From Solirubrobacter sp963837485 (GTDB taxonomy: Bacteria; Actinomycetota; Thermoleophilia; Solirubrobacterales; Solirubrobacteraceae): DNA of 64,000 bases. Shown piece by piece: positions 7,567 to 15,792 of this stretch. The DNA lies in contig CAWINP010000007.1 in the NCBI GenBank assembly GCA_963837485.1, positions 124,001-188,000 on the forward strand, given 5' to 3'. How positions within the stretch are numbered: the stretch's first letter is position 1; each line of letters opens with the position of its first letter. The notes below the pieces were generated by a model that was given only the letters and a program-made list of their open reading frames with translations, ran no database searches and was not told the DNA's origin. Position numbers and translations under genes: made by a program.

Positions 7567-8324
7567 CACGCGAGATCAGCTTCGAAGTCGAGGTTCCCGG
7601 CACGCCCGAGGAGGTCTGGGACGCGATCGCGACCGGACCGGGCATCAGCTCCTGGTTCGTCAACGCCGAGATCGACGGCGACCGGATGACCCAGCACCAC
7701 GGCAACGGGTTCGACCTGACCTCCCGCATCACCGCGTCCGATCGCCCGAGCCGGTTCGCCTACGAGGACGATTTCCAGCCGACGCCGGACACGAGCCTGA
7801 GCCTCGTCGCCACCGAGTTCCTGGTCGAGGCGCGCGCCGGCGGCACATGTGTCGTGCGCGTCGTCCAGAGCGGATTCGGGACCGGCGACGCGTGGGAGCG
7901 CGCGATCGAGAGCTTCAAGGGCGGCTGGCCGGCCGCGCTCGACGACCTGCGGCTCTACCTCACGCACTTCGCCGGTGAGCCGGTCGCCGGCTTCGCGACC
8001 GGCCGCGAGCTCGAGCCCGACGGCGCGTGGGACACCGTGCGCACGCAGCTCGGCTTGCCGGAATCCCTCACCCCCGGCGATCGCGTCGAGACGCACGGCA
8101 CGCCGCCGTTCGCCGGCACCGTCGCCCGCGCCGGCGACGGCCAGGTGTCGCTGCTGCTCGAGCAGCCCGGGCGTGGGCTCGGCTTCCTGGGCGCCGGCGG
8201 CCCTGGCGACCAGGTCTTCTTCTTCGTCCGCGCGCGGCTGTTCGGCGAAGGCGCGCAGGAGACCGCCGCGCGCGCCGAGGCCGCGTGGGAGCAGTGGCTC
8301 GCGAAGGCGGGGGCCGCCGCCTAG
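7563..8324 (+). CDS. SRPBCC / AHSA1-like protein
   Basis: 253 residues. The N-terminal 140 residues have the START/AHA1 fold signature (ISFEVEVPGTPEEVWDAIATGPGISSWF... and later FKGGWPAALDDLRLYL). The C-terminal 110 residues look like a second, diverged AHSA1-type or ligand-pocket segment. Such proteins bind hydrophobic ligands or act as Hsp90-activator homologues. ArsR plus AHSA1 is a recurrent two-gene operon in actinobacteria. The stop overlaps the convergent pseudogene's stop by 4 bases. Confidence 0.85.
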   Translation: MTREISFEVEVPGTPEEVWDAIATGPGISSWFVNAEIDGDRMTQHHGNGFDLTSRITASDRPSRFAYEDDFQPTPDTSLSLVATEFLVEARAGGTCVVRVVQSGFGTGDAWERAIESFKGGWPAALDDLRLYLTHFAGEPVAGFATGRELEPDGAWDTVRTQLGLPESLTPGDRVETHGTPPFAGTVARAGDGQVSLLLEQPGRGLGFLGAGGPGDQVFFFVRARLFGEGAQETAARAEAAWEQWLAKAGAAA

Positions 8325-9054
8325 CGGACACGGATCGCAAACGGCCGGCCGAGCGCGAGCTCGCCGGCCGTGACGGTCACGCGATAGCGGCCCGCGCGCA
8401 GCGCGCCCAGCGGCACGCAGACCCGGCCGTCCTTGGCGGGGATCTTGACGCGAACCGTCCGCGACCGCGGGCCGGAGAACCTGACCGTTGCCGGCCCGCT
8501 CACGTGGCACCGCGGCGCCAGCCGCGACCCGCGCCGAACCGAGGCATGCTCGGCGCGGCAGGACGGCTGCCGCACCGAGATCGGCAGCTCGTACCACGCG
8601 ACGTCGCGTCGATGATGTAGCGGACGTAGCCGCAGAGGATCACGTGGTCGAGCCCGGGCTTGATCGAGAACGGCAGCGAGCCGCCCGCCCAGTCGAGCCC
8701 CTGGTCGGGCGGCTTGGGCGAGATGTTCTGCGTCCCGTCGACCACGAACCCGCTGATCGCCGTCGACGCGTTCAGATTCAGGTTGATCGACGCCTGCAGC
8801 CGGTTGCCGTACGACTGCGCGCAGTGCGGTACGACGTCCGCGTTCTGCACGAACAGCGGGATGTCGTACGGGATCGTGGTGTCGTCGGTCGGCCCCTTCC
8901 AGTCCGGGTGGCCCGCCATGCCGGCCTTGACCACCGTCCCGGCCACCAGCGGCCCGTCCACCGACAGCCGCAACGTGTTCCCCGGGTACGCGGGCGCGGT
9001 CCCGCCCGCCCCTTGGACCGGCACCGCCGTGGGCATCAACGCCGCCCCCACCAC
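8321..9054 (-). pseudogene. Frameshifted secreted protein gene
   Basis: Two minus-strand frames join into one plausible protein. The first runs from GTG 9054 (signal-like MVGAALMPTAVPVQGAGG, then a beta-rich region to about 8605, CGYVRYIID). The second continues (DVAWYELPISVRQPSC, then GRYRVTVTAGELALGRPFAIRVR) to the stop at 8321. The switch needs a one-base indel around 8595-8615, where GACGCGACGTCGCG could have slipped. No ATG precedes a complete signal peptide, so the N-terminus also looks eroded. The ending resembles extracellular beta-sandwich proteins. It may be a true pseudogene or a sequencing error. Confidence 0.6.
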
Positions 9055-9068
9055 AGGGGCGAACGGTA

Positions 9069-9533
9069 CTAGCCGACTTCGGCCGGCTCGTCTCTACCTT
9101 GTAGCCGCTCGCGCCCGCGCTGCACGGCCGCGATGAACTTCGACAAGTTGACCTCGAGCGTGTTGAGGATCTCGTCGGCGTAGTCCTCGGCGCCGAGCCG
9201 GATCTCGCGCTCGCGAGCCCGCGCGTCCTCGATGATGTCCTCCGCGGCGCGCTCCGCCTGGCGGGTGACCTCCTGCTGGGAGACGAGCTGCTCCTGGCGC
9301 TCGCGCGCTTCCTTGACGATCCGCTCCGCCTCGCGCTTGGCCTCGGCGAGCATCTCCTGACGCTCCTTGACGATCCAGCGCGCCTGCTTGATCTCCTCGG
9401 GGATCGTCGCGCGCATCTGGTCGAGGATGTCGTAGATCTCCTCCTTGTCGACGCGCACAGTGTCCGTCAGCGGCACCGGCTTGGCGTTGTGGACGAGGTC
9501 GTCCAGCTTGTCGATCAATACGAGGACGTCCAT
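9069..9533 (-). CDS. DivIVA/SepIVA-like coiled-coil protein
   Basis: 154 residues, almost entirely coiled coil from residue 50 (AKREAERIVKEARERQEQLVSQQ...). The N-terminus is MDVLVLIDKLDDLVHNAKPVPLTDTVRVDKEEIYDILDQM, typical of the DivIVA-domain proteins encoded beside coaD and yceD in actinobacteria. The mycobacterial homologue SepIVA acts in septation and envelope growth; that role is carried over by analogy. It follows coaD by 17 bases and is probably in the same operon. Confidence 0.85.
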   Translation of the reverse strand: MDVLVLIDKLDDLVHNAKPVPLTDTVRVDKEEIYDILDQMRATIPEEIKQARWIVKERQEMLAEAKREAERIVKEARERQEQLVSQQEVTRQAERAAEDIIEDARAREREIRLGAEDYADEILNTLEVNLSKFIAAVQRGRERLQGRDEPAEVG

Positions 9534-9550
9534 TGCGCTCCCAAGATTCG

Positions 9551-10048
9551 CTACCGCCCGAGCGCTTCCTTCAAGCGACGGGCGACCTCCTCCGGCACGA
9601 GCCTGGAGACGTCGCCACCGAACGTGGCGATCTCCTTCACTCCGCTAGAGGACAGGAAACTGTACTGCGGCGAGGCCATCAGGTAGATCGACTCGACGTC
9701 TGAGGCGAGCGAGCGGTTGAGCTGGTTCATCTCCAGCTCGTACTCGAAGTCGGAGATCGCGCGCAGTCCCTTGACGATCGCGCGGGCCCCCCGCTCGCGC
9801 GCGAAGTCGACCACCAGGGTGGCGAACGGCTCGATCCGGACGTTGTCCAGATGCGCCGTCGCATGGCTGATGAACTCGATCCGCTCCTCGGCGCTGAACA
9901 GCGACTGGCTCTTGCGCACGGACGCGTTGACGACCGCGACGATCAGCTCGTCGAACATCTCCGAGGCGCGCGAGATGATGTCGACGTGGCCGTTCGTGAC
10001 CGGGTCGTAGGAGCCGGGACAGACGGCGATGCGCGGGTCAGGGGCCAT
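9551..10048 (-). CDS. coaD: Phosphopantetheine adenylyltransferase
   Basis: 165 residues, the usual CoaD size. The nucleotidyltransferase signature is PGSYDPVTNGHVDII at the N-terminus, with the second motif in SPQYSFLSSSGVKEIA. It makes dephospho-CoA from 4'-phosphopantetheine and ATP. The start ATG lies inside the 3' end of rsmD (11-base overlap), and the SepIVA-like gene follows, giving a tight rsmD-coaD-sepIVA set. Confidence 0.97.
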   Translation of the reverse strand: MAPDPRIAVCPGSYDPVTNGHVDIISRASEMFDELIVAVVNASVRKSQSLFSAEERIEFISHATAHLDNVRIEPFATLVVDFARERGARAIVKGLRAISDFEYELEMNQLNRSLASDVESIYLMASPQYSFLSSSGVKEIATFGGDVSRLVPEEVARRLKEALGR

Positions 10049-10571
10049 AGATGCGGATCAGAGTGTCGCCGTAGCGACGTTCGTCTAACAAGGGCAGGTC
10101 GAGCGCCAGGGGCGCCCGTCGGTCGCTCTCGGCCACGGCCACCGCCCCGGGCGCCAAGACGGCGGGGAGGGCCTCCGACAGCCGGTCCGCGAGCGAGTCC
10201 GCAAGCCGGTACGGGGGGTCGAGGAAGATCAGATCGTATTGGGCGCCGCCACCCGATGCGGCGCCGAGGAAGCGCAGGGCGTCGTTTCGCCGGATCTCGG
10301 CACTCGCGCCGAGGGCGTCGAGGTTGGCGCGGATCGCTCGCACCGCGGCGGGTGCGTCGTCCACGAAGACGGCGCTCTGCGCTCCGCGAGAGAGCGCCTC
10401 GATGCCGAGCGCGCCCGAGCCCGCGAACAGATCGAGGACCCGGGCGTCGCCGACGCGGGCGCCGAGGATCGAGAAGAGCGCCTCGCGCACCCGGTCGGAG
10501 GTCGGCCGGGTGCGCGAGCCGGGAGGCGCCGTCAGGCGACGGCCCCCGTACATGCCCGCGATGACTCGCAC
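10038..10571 (-). CDS. rsmD: 16S rRNA (guanine966-N2)-methyltransferase
   Basis: 177 residues. The start MRVIAGMYGGRRL is typical, followed by TRPTSDRVREALFSIL, the SAM motif VLDLFAGSGALGIEALSRG, and the catalytic DPPY in IFLDPPYR. It modifies G966 in the small subunit. It overlaps coaD by 11 bases, an arrangement conserved in many bacteria. Confidence 0.96.
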   Translation of the reverse strand: MRVIAGMYGGRRLTAPPGSRTRPTSDRVREALFSILGARVGDARVLDLFAGSGALGIEALSRGAQSAVFVDDAPAAVRAIRANLDALGASAEIRRNDALRFLGAASGGGAQYDLIFLDPPYRLADSLADRLSEALPAVLAPGAVAVAESDRRAPLALDLPLLDERRYGDTLIRIYGP

Positions 10572-10578
10572 GCCCGCA

Positions 10579-10631
10579 GCCTAGGGCGGCGGGCAATCGC
10601 CCCTGGGCGGCGCGAGTCGTCGCCCCTAGGC
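10579..10631. terminator. Hairpin between a secreted gene and rsmD
   Basis: Arms GCCTAGGGCG (10579-10588) and CGCCCCTAGGC (10621-10631) pair over 10 bp with one bulge. A smaller GGGC/GCCC hairpin sits inside. The right arm contains the stop codon of the upstream secreted gene. There is no U-tract, so it is a terminator or RNA-processing candidate only. Confidence 0.4.
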
Positions 10632-11177
10632 GAGCAGCACCTCGAGATCGGAGGTGTAGTCGTCGAGCCGGAACACGGTGTTGGCGTTGCCGACGCGCCG
10701 CTCGATCGTGATGTTGTGGACGCCCGGGCCGACCCGCTTGATCCACTCGTAGGCGTGGGCGGACGCGGTGGCGTCCTCGCTGTCGAGCGCCTGGAAGCCC
10801 CCGCCGTCGGGATCCATCGGGACGCCGTCGACCAGCGCACGGACGTAGCAGAAGTCGTCGCCGGGGTAGCCGGTGCACGAGCTCTCGGCCGTGAACAGCA
10901 GCTTCAGGCAGCGCTGCTGCATGGGCGCGACCGTGACCTGGAACTGGGCGCCGGGCACCGGGATGTTCGGCACCGACTGCGTCTCGACCGGCGAGTTCTG
11001 GGTCTTGACCATGTTGTCCTCGACCGGGCCGCAGTTGTAGGGGTGGACGTTGGGCGGAACATCGACGTGCGGGCCGCCATCGGTGTCGAGGAAGCCGGCC
11101 TGGGCGCCGGCCACCGACGCGCCGCCGAGCACGAGCCCGGCGGCGGCGATGGCGATGAAACGCTTGCGGAGGAGCAT
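10626..11177 (-). CDS. Small secreted protein of unknown function
   Basis: 183 residues. A clear signal peptide (KRFIAIAAAGLVLGGASVAGAQA) ends near residue 27. The mature part has four cysteines (CGP, QRC, SSC, FCY) that could form two disulfides, and it is beta-rich. No family recognised. It follows the phosphoesterase gene, and its Shine-Dalgarno and ATG are buried in a strong hairpin (11175-11231), so its translation may be controlled. Confidence 0.8.
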   Translation of the reverse strand: MLLRKRFIAIAAAGLVLGGASVAGAQAGFLDTDGGPHVDVPPNVHPYNCGPVEDNMVKTQNSPVETQSVPNIPVPGAQFQVTVAPMQQRCLKLLFTAESSCTGYPGDDFCYVRALVDGVPMDPDGGGFQALDSEDATASAHAYEWIKRVGPGVHNITIERRVGNANTVFRLDDYTSDLEVLLA

Positions 11178-11231
11178 GCGGGGTCCCCTTCCATGGGGGT
11201 GGTGGGTTGTCAGGAAGGGAGACCCCGCATG
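11175..11231 (-). promoter_or_regulatory. Hairpin that buries the start of the secreted gene
   Basis: On the minus-strand RNA, the 5' arm (11231-11213) and 3' arm (11192-11175) pair over 18 bp with one bulged base; the loop is 20 bases. The 3' arm contains GGAAGGGG (a Shine-Dalgarno candidate) and the ATG of the secreted protein. The 5' arm itself begins with ATG and encodes a 6-residue ORF ending TGA just after the arm. It could be a terminator or a translational switch. Confidence 0.7.
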
Positions 11232-11250
11232 AGATCCGGTGGTTGGTGAC

Positions 11251-14241
11251 TTACTCGGCGAATGCCGAGAGCGGCCCGTCCTGGTAGCGGTGGCCGGTGA
11301 TCCAGCGCGCCGGAAGCGACGTCAACCGCCCGTCCGCCAGCGTCTCGCTCGGCGATGAGTCGCCGGCATGGTCGCGGACGACGAGCTTGCCGTCGGCGCC
11401 GAGAACGGCGATCCAGTACGCCGTGCCCTTGGTCAGCGCCACCGGCGACGGCAGGCCGACGTTCTGCCAGCCCTTGCCGGTGATCGAGACCGTGGCCTGG
11501 CCCAGCAGCGCGCCCGGCTTGCCGTTCTCATCGGCGTAGATGCCCGCCGCGACGTTGCGCGCCTGGCTCTTCTCCAGGTAGACCGAGATCGAGGAGACCG
11601 GACCCGTCTTCGTGGCCTGCGCCCGGTACGCCGCGCCGCGGGTCTCGAGCGTGTCCTTGTCCTCGCCGAGCTCGCGCGTCCCCAGCGCCGGCTTCTTCGC
11701 ATGCTGCTCGCTGAACGCGTAGAGGTTTCCGTCCCACGCGCCGACCAGCAGCGTGTTGCCGGAGATCGCCGGGCTGGACGCCACCCAGGTGCCGATCTCG
11801 TAGCTCCACTCGAGCGCGCCGTCGGACAGCCGCAGCGCGTAGAGCTTGCCGTCGTTGTTGCCGATATAGAGGTGCTCGCCGCTGATCGCCGGCGCCGACA
11901 GGACGCCGCCGAAGTACGGCTTGCCGGGCAGCCGGACGCTCCACGCGACCGCGCCGGTCGCGACGTTGAGCGCCGTCACGCGGCCGTCGGGGAAGCCCAT
12001 GTAGGCGCGATCGCCCGCGATCGCCGGCGCCGACGCGGTCGCGTTCTGCGGAATCCACGACGTGTCGGTGCTCGTGTACGTCCACAGGTCGGCGCCGGTC
12101 TTCGCGTCACGCGCGACGACGCCGTTGTTGGAGCCGATCAGCAGCTTGCCGCCGGCGACCACCGGCGACGCGTCCTGCCAGCCGCCGAGCCGCGCGGTCG
12201 ACGTCCACAGGCGGGCGCCGGTGTTCTCGTCGTAGGCGACGATCCGGTCGGCCGTCTCGTTGCCGACGTAGACGATCCCGTCGGCGACCGCCGCCGTGCC
12301 GTCGCTCATGGTCGCGCCGGTCATCGGCGCCTCCCAGATCTGCGCGCCGGTCCGCGGGTTCAGCGCCGCCAGCAGGCCGCTGCTCGCCTTGCCGTGGCGC
12401 GTCTGGTAGGGCCAGAAGACCTTGCCGTCGGCGACCGTGGGCGAGTAGTACGAGTACGCGCGGCGATTCAGCGGCGGGTCGGGCCGCTCGGCCTCGCGCT
12501 TCCACAGCAGGCGGCCGCTGTCGGCGTCGAGCGCGTACAGCGTGGCGTGCAGCGACGGGACGTAGACGATGCCGTCGGCGACCGCGGGCGTGCCGTGGAC
12601 CGACGAATCCGCCGTGAAGTCCCACAGCTCGCGGCCGGTGGCGATGTCGACCGCGTGGACCTTGCTCTCCTCCAGGCCGTTCTCGTCGCGCGTGCCGGCG
12701 TACGCGACGCCGTCGGCGACGACCGGCGACCCGGTGAGCATCACTCCCTTCGTCCGGAACGTCCAGCTCAGGCCGAGGTCGGCGGGATCCAGCTCGGTGG
12801 AGGCGACGCCGCTGTGCTGCTGGTCGCCGTGGTACTGCGCCCAGTCGGCGCCGGCGACGATCGGCGTCGGCTCGGCGTCGGTGACGCGGAACGACTCCGA
12901 GCGGGTCCAGCGCAAGCCGCTGGCGGCCTCGACCTCGACGTCGATCGTGTGCGCGCCCTCCGACGGCGCGCGATTGAGCTTCGCGAACCATGTGAAGTCG
13001 CCGGACGGGTTGAGCGACTTCCAGCCGCCGCCGTCGAAGCGGTAGCGCGCCTTGGCCACGTCGTCGGACGTGTGGTAGGCGCTGATCTGGACCTCGTTGA
13101 AGCGATCGGCGGCGATCGTCGCCTTCGGCGCCGGGCTCGTGATCGCCAGCTCGCGGTCGACGCCGTACATGCGGAACGGGTTGTCGAACGACTTCGGCGA
13201 CATGTGCACGTAGCGGAAGCCGCGCGGGCTATGGTCGATCGTGTACGAGCTGGAGTTGGTCTGGATGTGCTTGGCGCCCTTGACCCACTCCTCGTCCACG
13301 TCGTTGGAGTGCTCGTGGCCGACCAGGATCAGCTCGGTCTTGTACTGCCGCAGCAGCTCAGCGTAGGTGTCGTACTCCGACGGCGAGCCGAACGGGACGT
13401 TCATCGGCTGATGCATGAGCACGACGACGCGCTTGCCCTTGGCGTTCTCGGCGAGGTCCTGCTCGGCCCAGGCGCGCTGCTCGGCGAACGGCGCGCCGCC
13501 GATGTTCTCCAGCACGATGAAGTGCCGGTTGCCGTAGTCGAACGAGTACCACTCGGGCCCGACGTAGCGGCGGTAGTTGTCGATCCTCGCGGCGTAGTTC
13601 GCCCCGCCGGAGTACTCGTGGTTGCCGACGGCGGGCCAGACCGGGACCTTGGACTGCGCGGTGGCCTGGCGGTAGAAGCGGAACTCGGCGTCGGTCGCGT
13701 TGTTGGTCAGGTCGCCGCTGACCTGCACGAACGCGAGATCCTGCGCGGTCGCGTTTATCTCGGCGAACTGGCGCTGCATGTCGACGTTGACGTGCGGGTC
13801 GGCCACGTTGGCGAACGTGAAGCTGGAGTTCAGGCTCTTCGGGTCCTCCACCAGCGCGAAGTCGGCCGTCGCGCTCGCGCCGGCGGTGAGCTGCCCGAAC
13901 GTGCGATAGAAGCGCGGCGTCATCGCGTCGTCGTTGGGCAGCGTGTAGCCGGCCGGCTTGGAGATGAAGACGATGTCGGTCAGCCGGCGGTCGACGTCGA
14001 CGTCGACCTTGTACTTGCCGTCCGCGCCGGTGCGGACGATCTTGACGCCGTCGGAGACCATGACGTTCGGCAGGCCCTTCTCGCCGTCGTCGAGGCGGCC
14101 GTTGGCGTTGACGTCGACGAACGCCGTGCCGGACACGGTGGCGGTCGTCGTCTCGAGGGCGGTGGCCAGCCGCGGCGTGTAGTGCAGCCCGACGACCAGC
14201 GCCGCGAGCGCGGCGGTGACCGTCGTGAGGATCTTGCGCAA
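11251..14241 (-). CDS. Secreted metallophosphoesterase fused to a PQQ-type beta-propeller
   Basis: 996 residues. Order: signal peptide or anchor (1-30); an SdrD-B-like segment (GTAFVDVNANGRLDDGEKGLPNV, 38-110); a calcineurin-like phosphoesterase (DPH, GDLTNN, GNHEY, MHQPMN and GHEHSN, about 145-340) with its metal ligands in place; an Ig-like region; then an outer-membrane-type PQQ/pyrrolo-quinoline repeat propeller (about 460-840, repeated DGxVYV..LYALDADSGRLLW units); and a C-terminal beta-sandwich. It starts at TTG 14241, preceded by an AAGGGAG ribosome site inside the end of hupE. Substrate unknown; an extracellular phosphate ester is likely. Confidence 0.88.
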   Translation of the reverse strand: MRKILTTVTAALAALVVGLHYTPRLATALETTTATVSGTAFVDVNANGRLDDGEKGLPNVMVSDGVKIVRTGADGKYKVDVDVDRRLTDIVFISKPAGYTLPNDDAMTPRFYRTFGQLTAGASATADFALVEDPKSLNSSFTFANVADPHVNVDMQRQFAEINATAQDLAFVQVSGDLTNNATDAEFRFYRQATAQSKVPVWPAVGNHEYSGGANYAARIDNYRRYVGPEWYSFDYGNRHFIVLENIGGAPFAEQRAWAEQDLAENAKGKRVVVLMHQPMNVPFGSPSEYDTYAELLRQYKTELILVGHEHSNDVDEEWVKGAKHIQTNSSSYTIDHSPRGFRYVHMSPKSFDNPFRMYGVDRELAITSPAPKATIAADRFNEVQISAYHTSDDVAKARYRFDGGGWKSLNPSGDFTWFAKLNRAPSEGAHTIDVEVEAASGLRWTRSESFRVTDAEPTPIVAGADWAQYHGDQQHSGVASTELDPADLGLSWTFRTKGVMLTGSPVVADGVAYAGTRDENGLEESKVHAVDIATGRELWDFTADSSVHGTPAVADGIVYVPSLHATLYALDADSGRLLWKREAERPDPPLNRRAYSYYSPTVADGKVFWPYQTRHGKASSGLLAALNPRTGAQIWEAPMTGATMSDGTAAVADGIVYVGNETADRIVAYDENTGARLWTSTARLGGWQDASPVVAGGKLLIGSNNGVVARDAKTGADLWTYTSTDTSWIPQNATASAPAIAGDRAYMGFPDGRVTALNVATGAVAWSVRLPGKPYFGGVLSAPAISGEHLYIGNNDGKLYALRLSDGALEWSYEIGTWVASSPAISGNTLLVGAWDGNLYAFSEQHAKKPALGTRELGEDKDTLETRGAAYRAQATKTGPVSSISVYLEKSQARNVAAGIYADENGKPGALLGQATVSITGKGWQNVGLPSPVALTKGTAYWIAVLGADGKLVVRDHAGDSSPSETLADGRLTSLPARWITGHRYQDGPLSAFAE

Positions 14242-14242
14242 A

Positions 14243-15292
14243 TCAGCTCCCTTGGATGACGCGTTCGGTGAACCAGAGGAGGCCGACGCTCGCGGCGGCC
14301 GCGGTGGCGGCCATATGCGCGGGCGGCGACCAGCGGAACCTGCGGACCAGCACCAGCAGCGGGAACACGGCGAGCACGACCAGCGCCTGGCCGAGCTCGA
14401 TCCCGACGTTGAAGCTCGCGAGCGACCCGAGCAGGCGCCCGCCCAGGTGATCGGTGAAGCTCAGCGTGCCGGCGAACCCGCACCCGTGCAGCAGCCCGAA
14501 GCAGAAGACGACGCCGAGCCGGTGCCGGGTCTCGCCCCCCAGGATGTTCTCCGCGGCGACGTAGAAGATCGACAGGGCGATCAGCGGCTCGACGACCTCG
14601 GGCGGCAGCCGGACCCAGCCGAGCGCGCCCAGCGCGAGCGTGACGCTGTGCGCCGCGGTGAACGCTGTCGCCAGCTTGAGGACGTGCCGGAACGACCGCG
14701 CACCGAGCAGCAGCGCGATCAGGAACAGCACGTGGTCGAGGCCGGAGAGGATGTGTCCCATCCCCATCGTGACGAAGCGCCGCGCATCGGTGAGCGCGCC
14801 GCTCGCCCCGGCGTCGAAGTCGTGGTGGCCGCTGTCGAACACGAACGTGCCGCTGTTCCCGCCGAGCGAGTAGTCGACGATGCTGCGGTGGTCGTCGATC
14901 ACGCCGGCATCGGCGAGCACGCCGTAGCGGATGTGGAACGCGCCCATCGCCGAGCCTGGGCACGCGAAGTCGAGGTCGAGCCGGGCGAAGCGCTTTGCCT
15001 CCCGGTGCTCGTAGCCGGCGTGCACCAGCTCGCCCTCGCACTGCACGCCGTCGACCGAGACGATGACGCGCGCGGTGAGGTAATCCTGGATCGCCTTGTG
15101 CGCCTGCTCGAGCGTGCGGCCCTGGACGCCTACGGCAGCGACCAGCGGCCCGTTCTCGACGCCGAGCGTGTAGTGGACGGTCCCGCCGGATTGACGGATC
15201 ACCGAGTAGCCGGTCGACGACCGGATATGGGCGTGCGCCGGCGTGCCGGCAAGCGCCAGCAGCGCGGCGGCGAGCAGCAGCGCTCGCCTCAT
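14243..15292 (-). CDS. HupE/UreJ-family membrane protein
   Basis: 349 residues. A signal peptide ending in AHA is followed by an extracytoplasmic domain of about 150 residues. Then come six to seven membrane segments with the family signature MGMGHILSGLDHVLFLIALLLGA and a later FGLLHGCGFAG. HupE/UreJ proteins are thought to move nickel or cobalt, though several subfamilies have unknown cargo. The phosphoesterase gene starts one base after its stop, so the two form an operon. The ATG has a good GAAGGGGG site upstream. A repeated structured element lies about 30-80 bases upstream. Confidence 0.87.
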   Translation of the reverse strand: MRRALLLAAALLALAGTPAHAHIRSSTGYSVIRQSGGTVHYTLGVENGPLVAAVGVQGRTLEQAHKAIQDYLTARVIVSVDGVQCEGELVHAGYEHREAKRFARLDLDFACPGSAMGAFHIRYGVLADAGVIDDHRSIVDYSLGGNSGTFVFDSGHHDFDAGASGALTDARRFVTMGMGHILSGLDHVLFLIALLLGARSFRHVLKLATAFTAAHSVTLALGALGWVRLPPEVVEPLIALSIFYVAAENILGGETRHRLGVVFCFGLLHGCGFAGTLSFTDHLGGRLLGSLASFNVGIELGQALVVLAVFPLLVLVRRFRWSPPAHMAATAAAASVGLLWFTERVIQGS

Positions 15293-15322
15293 ATAGACCC
15301 CCTTCAGCCCCTGCCAGGAATG

Positions 15323-15375
15323 AGGTTTCGTCCTACCGTCCTCGCAAGCTCGGACGTTCGGACGACGTTACATAG
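15323..15375. repeat. Structured repeat element, copy A
   Basis: A 53-base element (GGTTTCGTCC ... GGACGACGTTAC) lies between the VOC gene and the HupE-like gene. It shares about 80% identity with copy B at 58801-58850 and its ends with copy C at 39216-39298. The outer stem pairs TCGTCC with GGACGA; copy B has TCGCCC with GGGCGA, a compensatory change. Confidence 0.65.
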
Positions 15376-15419
15376 CGGGCACTCAATCGCGAGTGCGCCG
15401 GGAGGGGGTGACGGTCCTG

Positions 15420-15782
15420 TTACGCGGCCTGCGCGAGCGTGACGATGTTGCCCTCCGGGTCGGTCACGAACGCCACGCGCTCGCCCCAGGGCATGTCCGC
15501 CGGCTCGCGCAGCACGGAGTCCAGGCCGGCCACCGTGGCGTCGACGTCCTCGACGTAGACGAACAGCTCGCCGCGCGGGCCCGGACCCGGCTCGACGCCG
15601 GCCAGCATGCGCGGCGAGTCCTCGGTCGTGATCGCGAGCTCCGCGGTGTCGCGGCGCAGGCCGATGAAGCCCGCCGGGCCGTCCGGCGATGGCATCCGCA
15701 CCTGCTCCTCGAAACCGAGGCCGGTGTAGAACGCGGCGACGGCCTCGACGTCCTTCGCGTACAGCACGGGGAACGCCCGCAT
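15420..15782 (-). CDS. VOC/glyoxalase-fold protein
   Basis: 120 residues with one beta-alpha-beta-beta-beta pair: MRAFPVLYAKDVEAVAAFYTGLGFEEQ at the start and VAFVTDPEGNIVTLAQ at the end. This is the common length for glyoxalase/bleomycin-resistance/dioxygenase family proteins, often dimeric. The metal site and substrate cannot be assigned. It begins 10 bases after recG, so it is probably transcribed with it. Confidence 0.88.
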   Translation of the reverse strand: MRAFPVLYAKDVEAVAAFYTGLGFEEQVRMPSPDGPAGFIGLRRDTAELAITTEDSPRMLAGVEPGPGPRGELFVYVEDVDATVAGLDSVLREPADMPWGERVAFVTDPEGNIVTLAQAA

Positions 15783-15792
15783 CGGCGGCACC

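Noticed and set aside
11368..14259. 963-codon open frame opposite the phosphoesterase gene
   Set aside because: Antisense of a protein with clear domains and a signal peptide; no recognisable motif.
15323..15375. Integron attC-like site
   Set aside because: The ends recall GTT/AAC core sites but do not match GTTRRRY/RYYYAAC, and there is no integrase or cassette structure.
15323..15375. Known riboswitch classes (FMN, SAM, TPP, cobalamin, c-di-GMP, fluoride, guanidine)
   Set aside because: None of the consensus motifs I know fits any of the three copies; a covariance search was not possible here.
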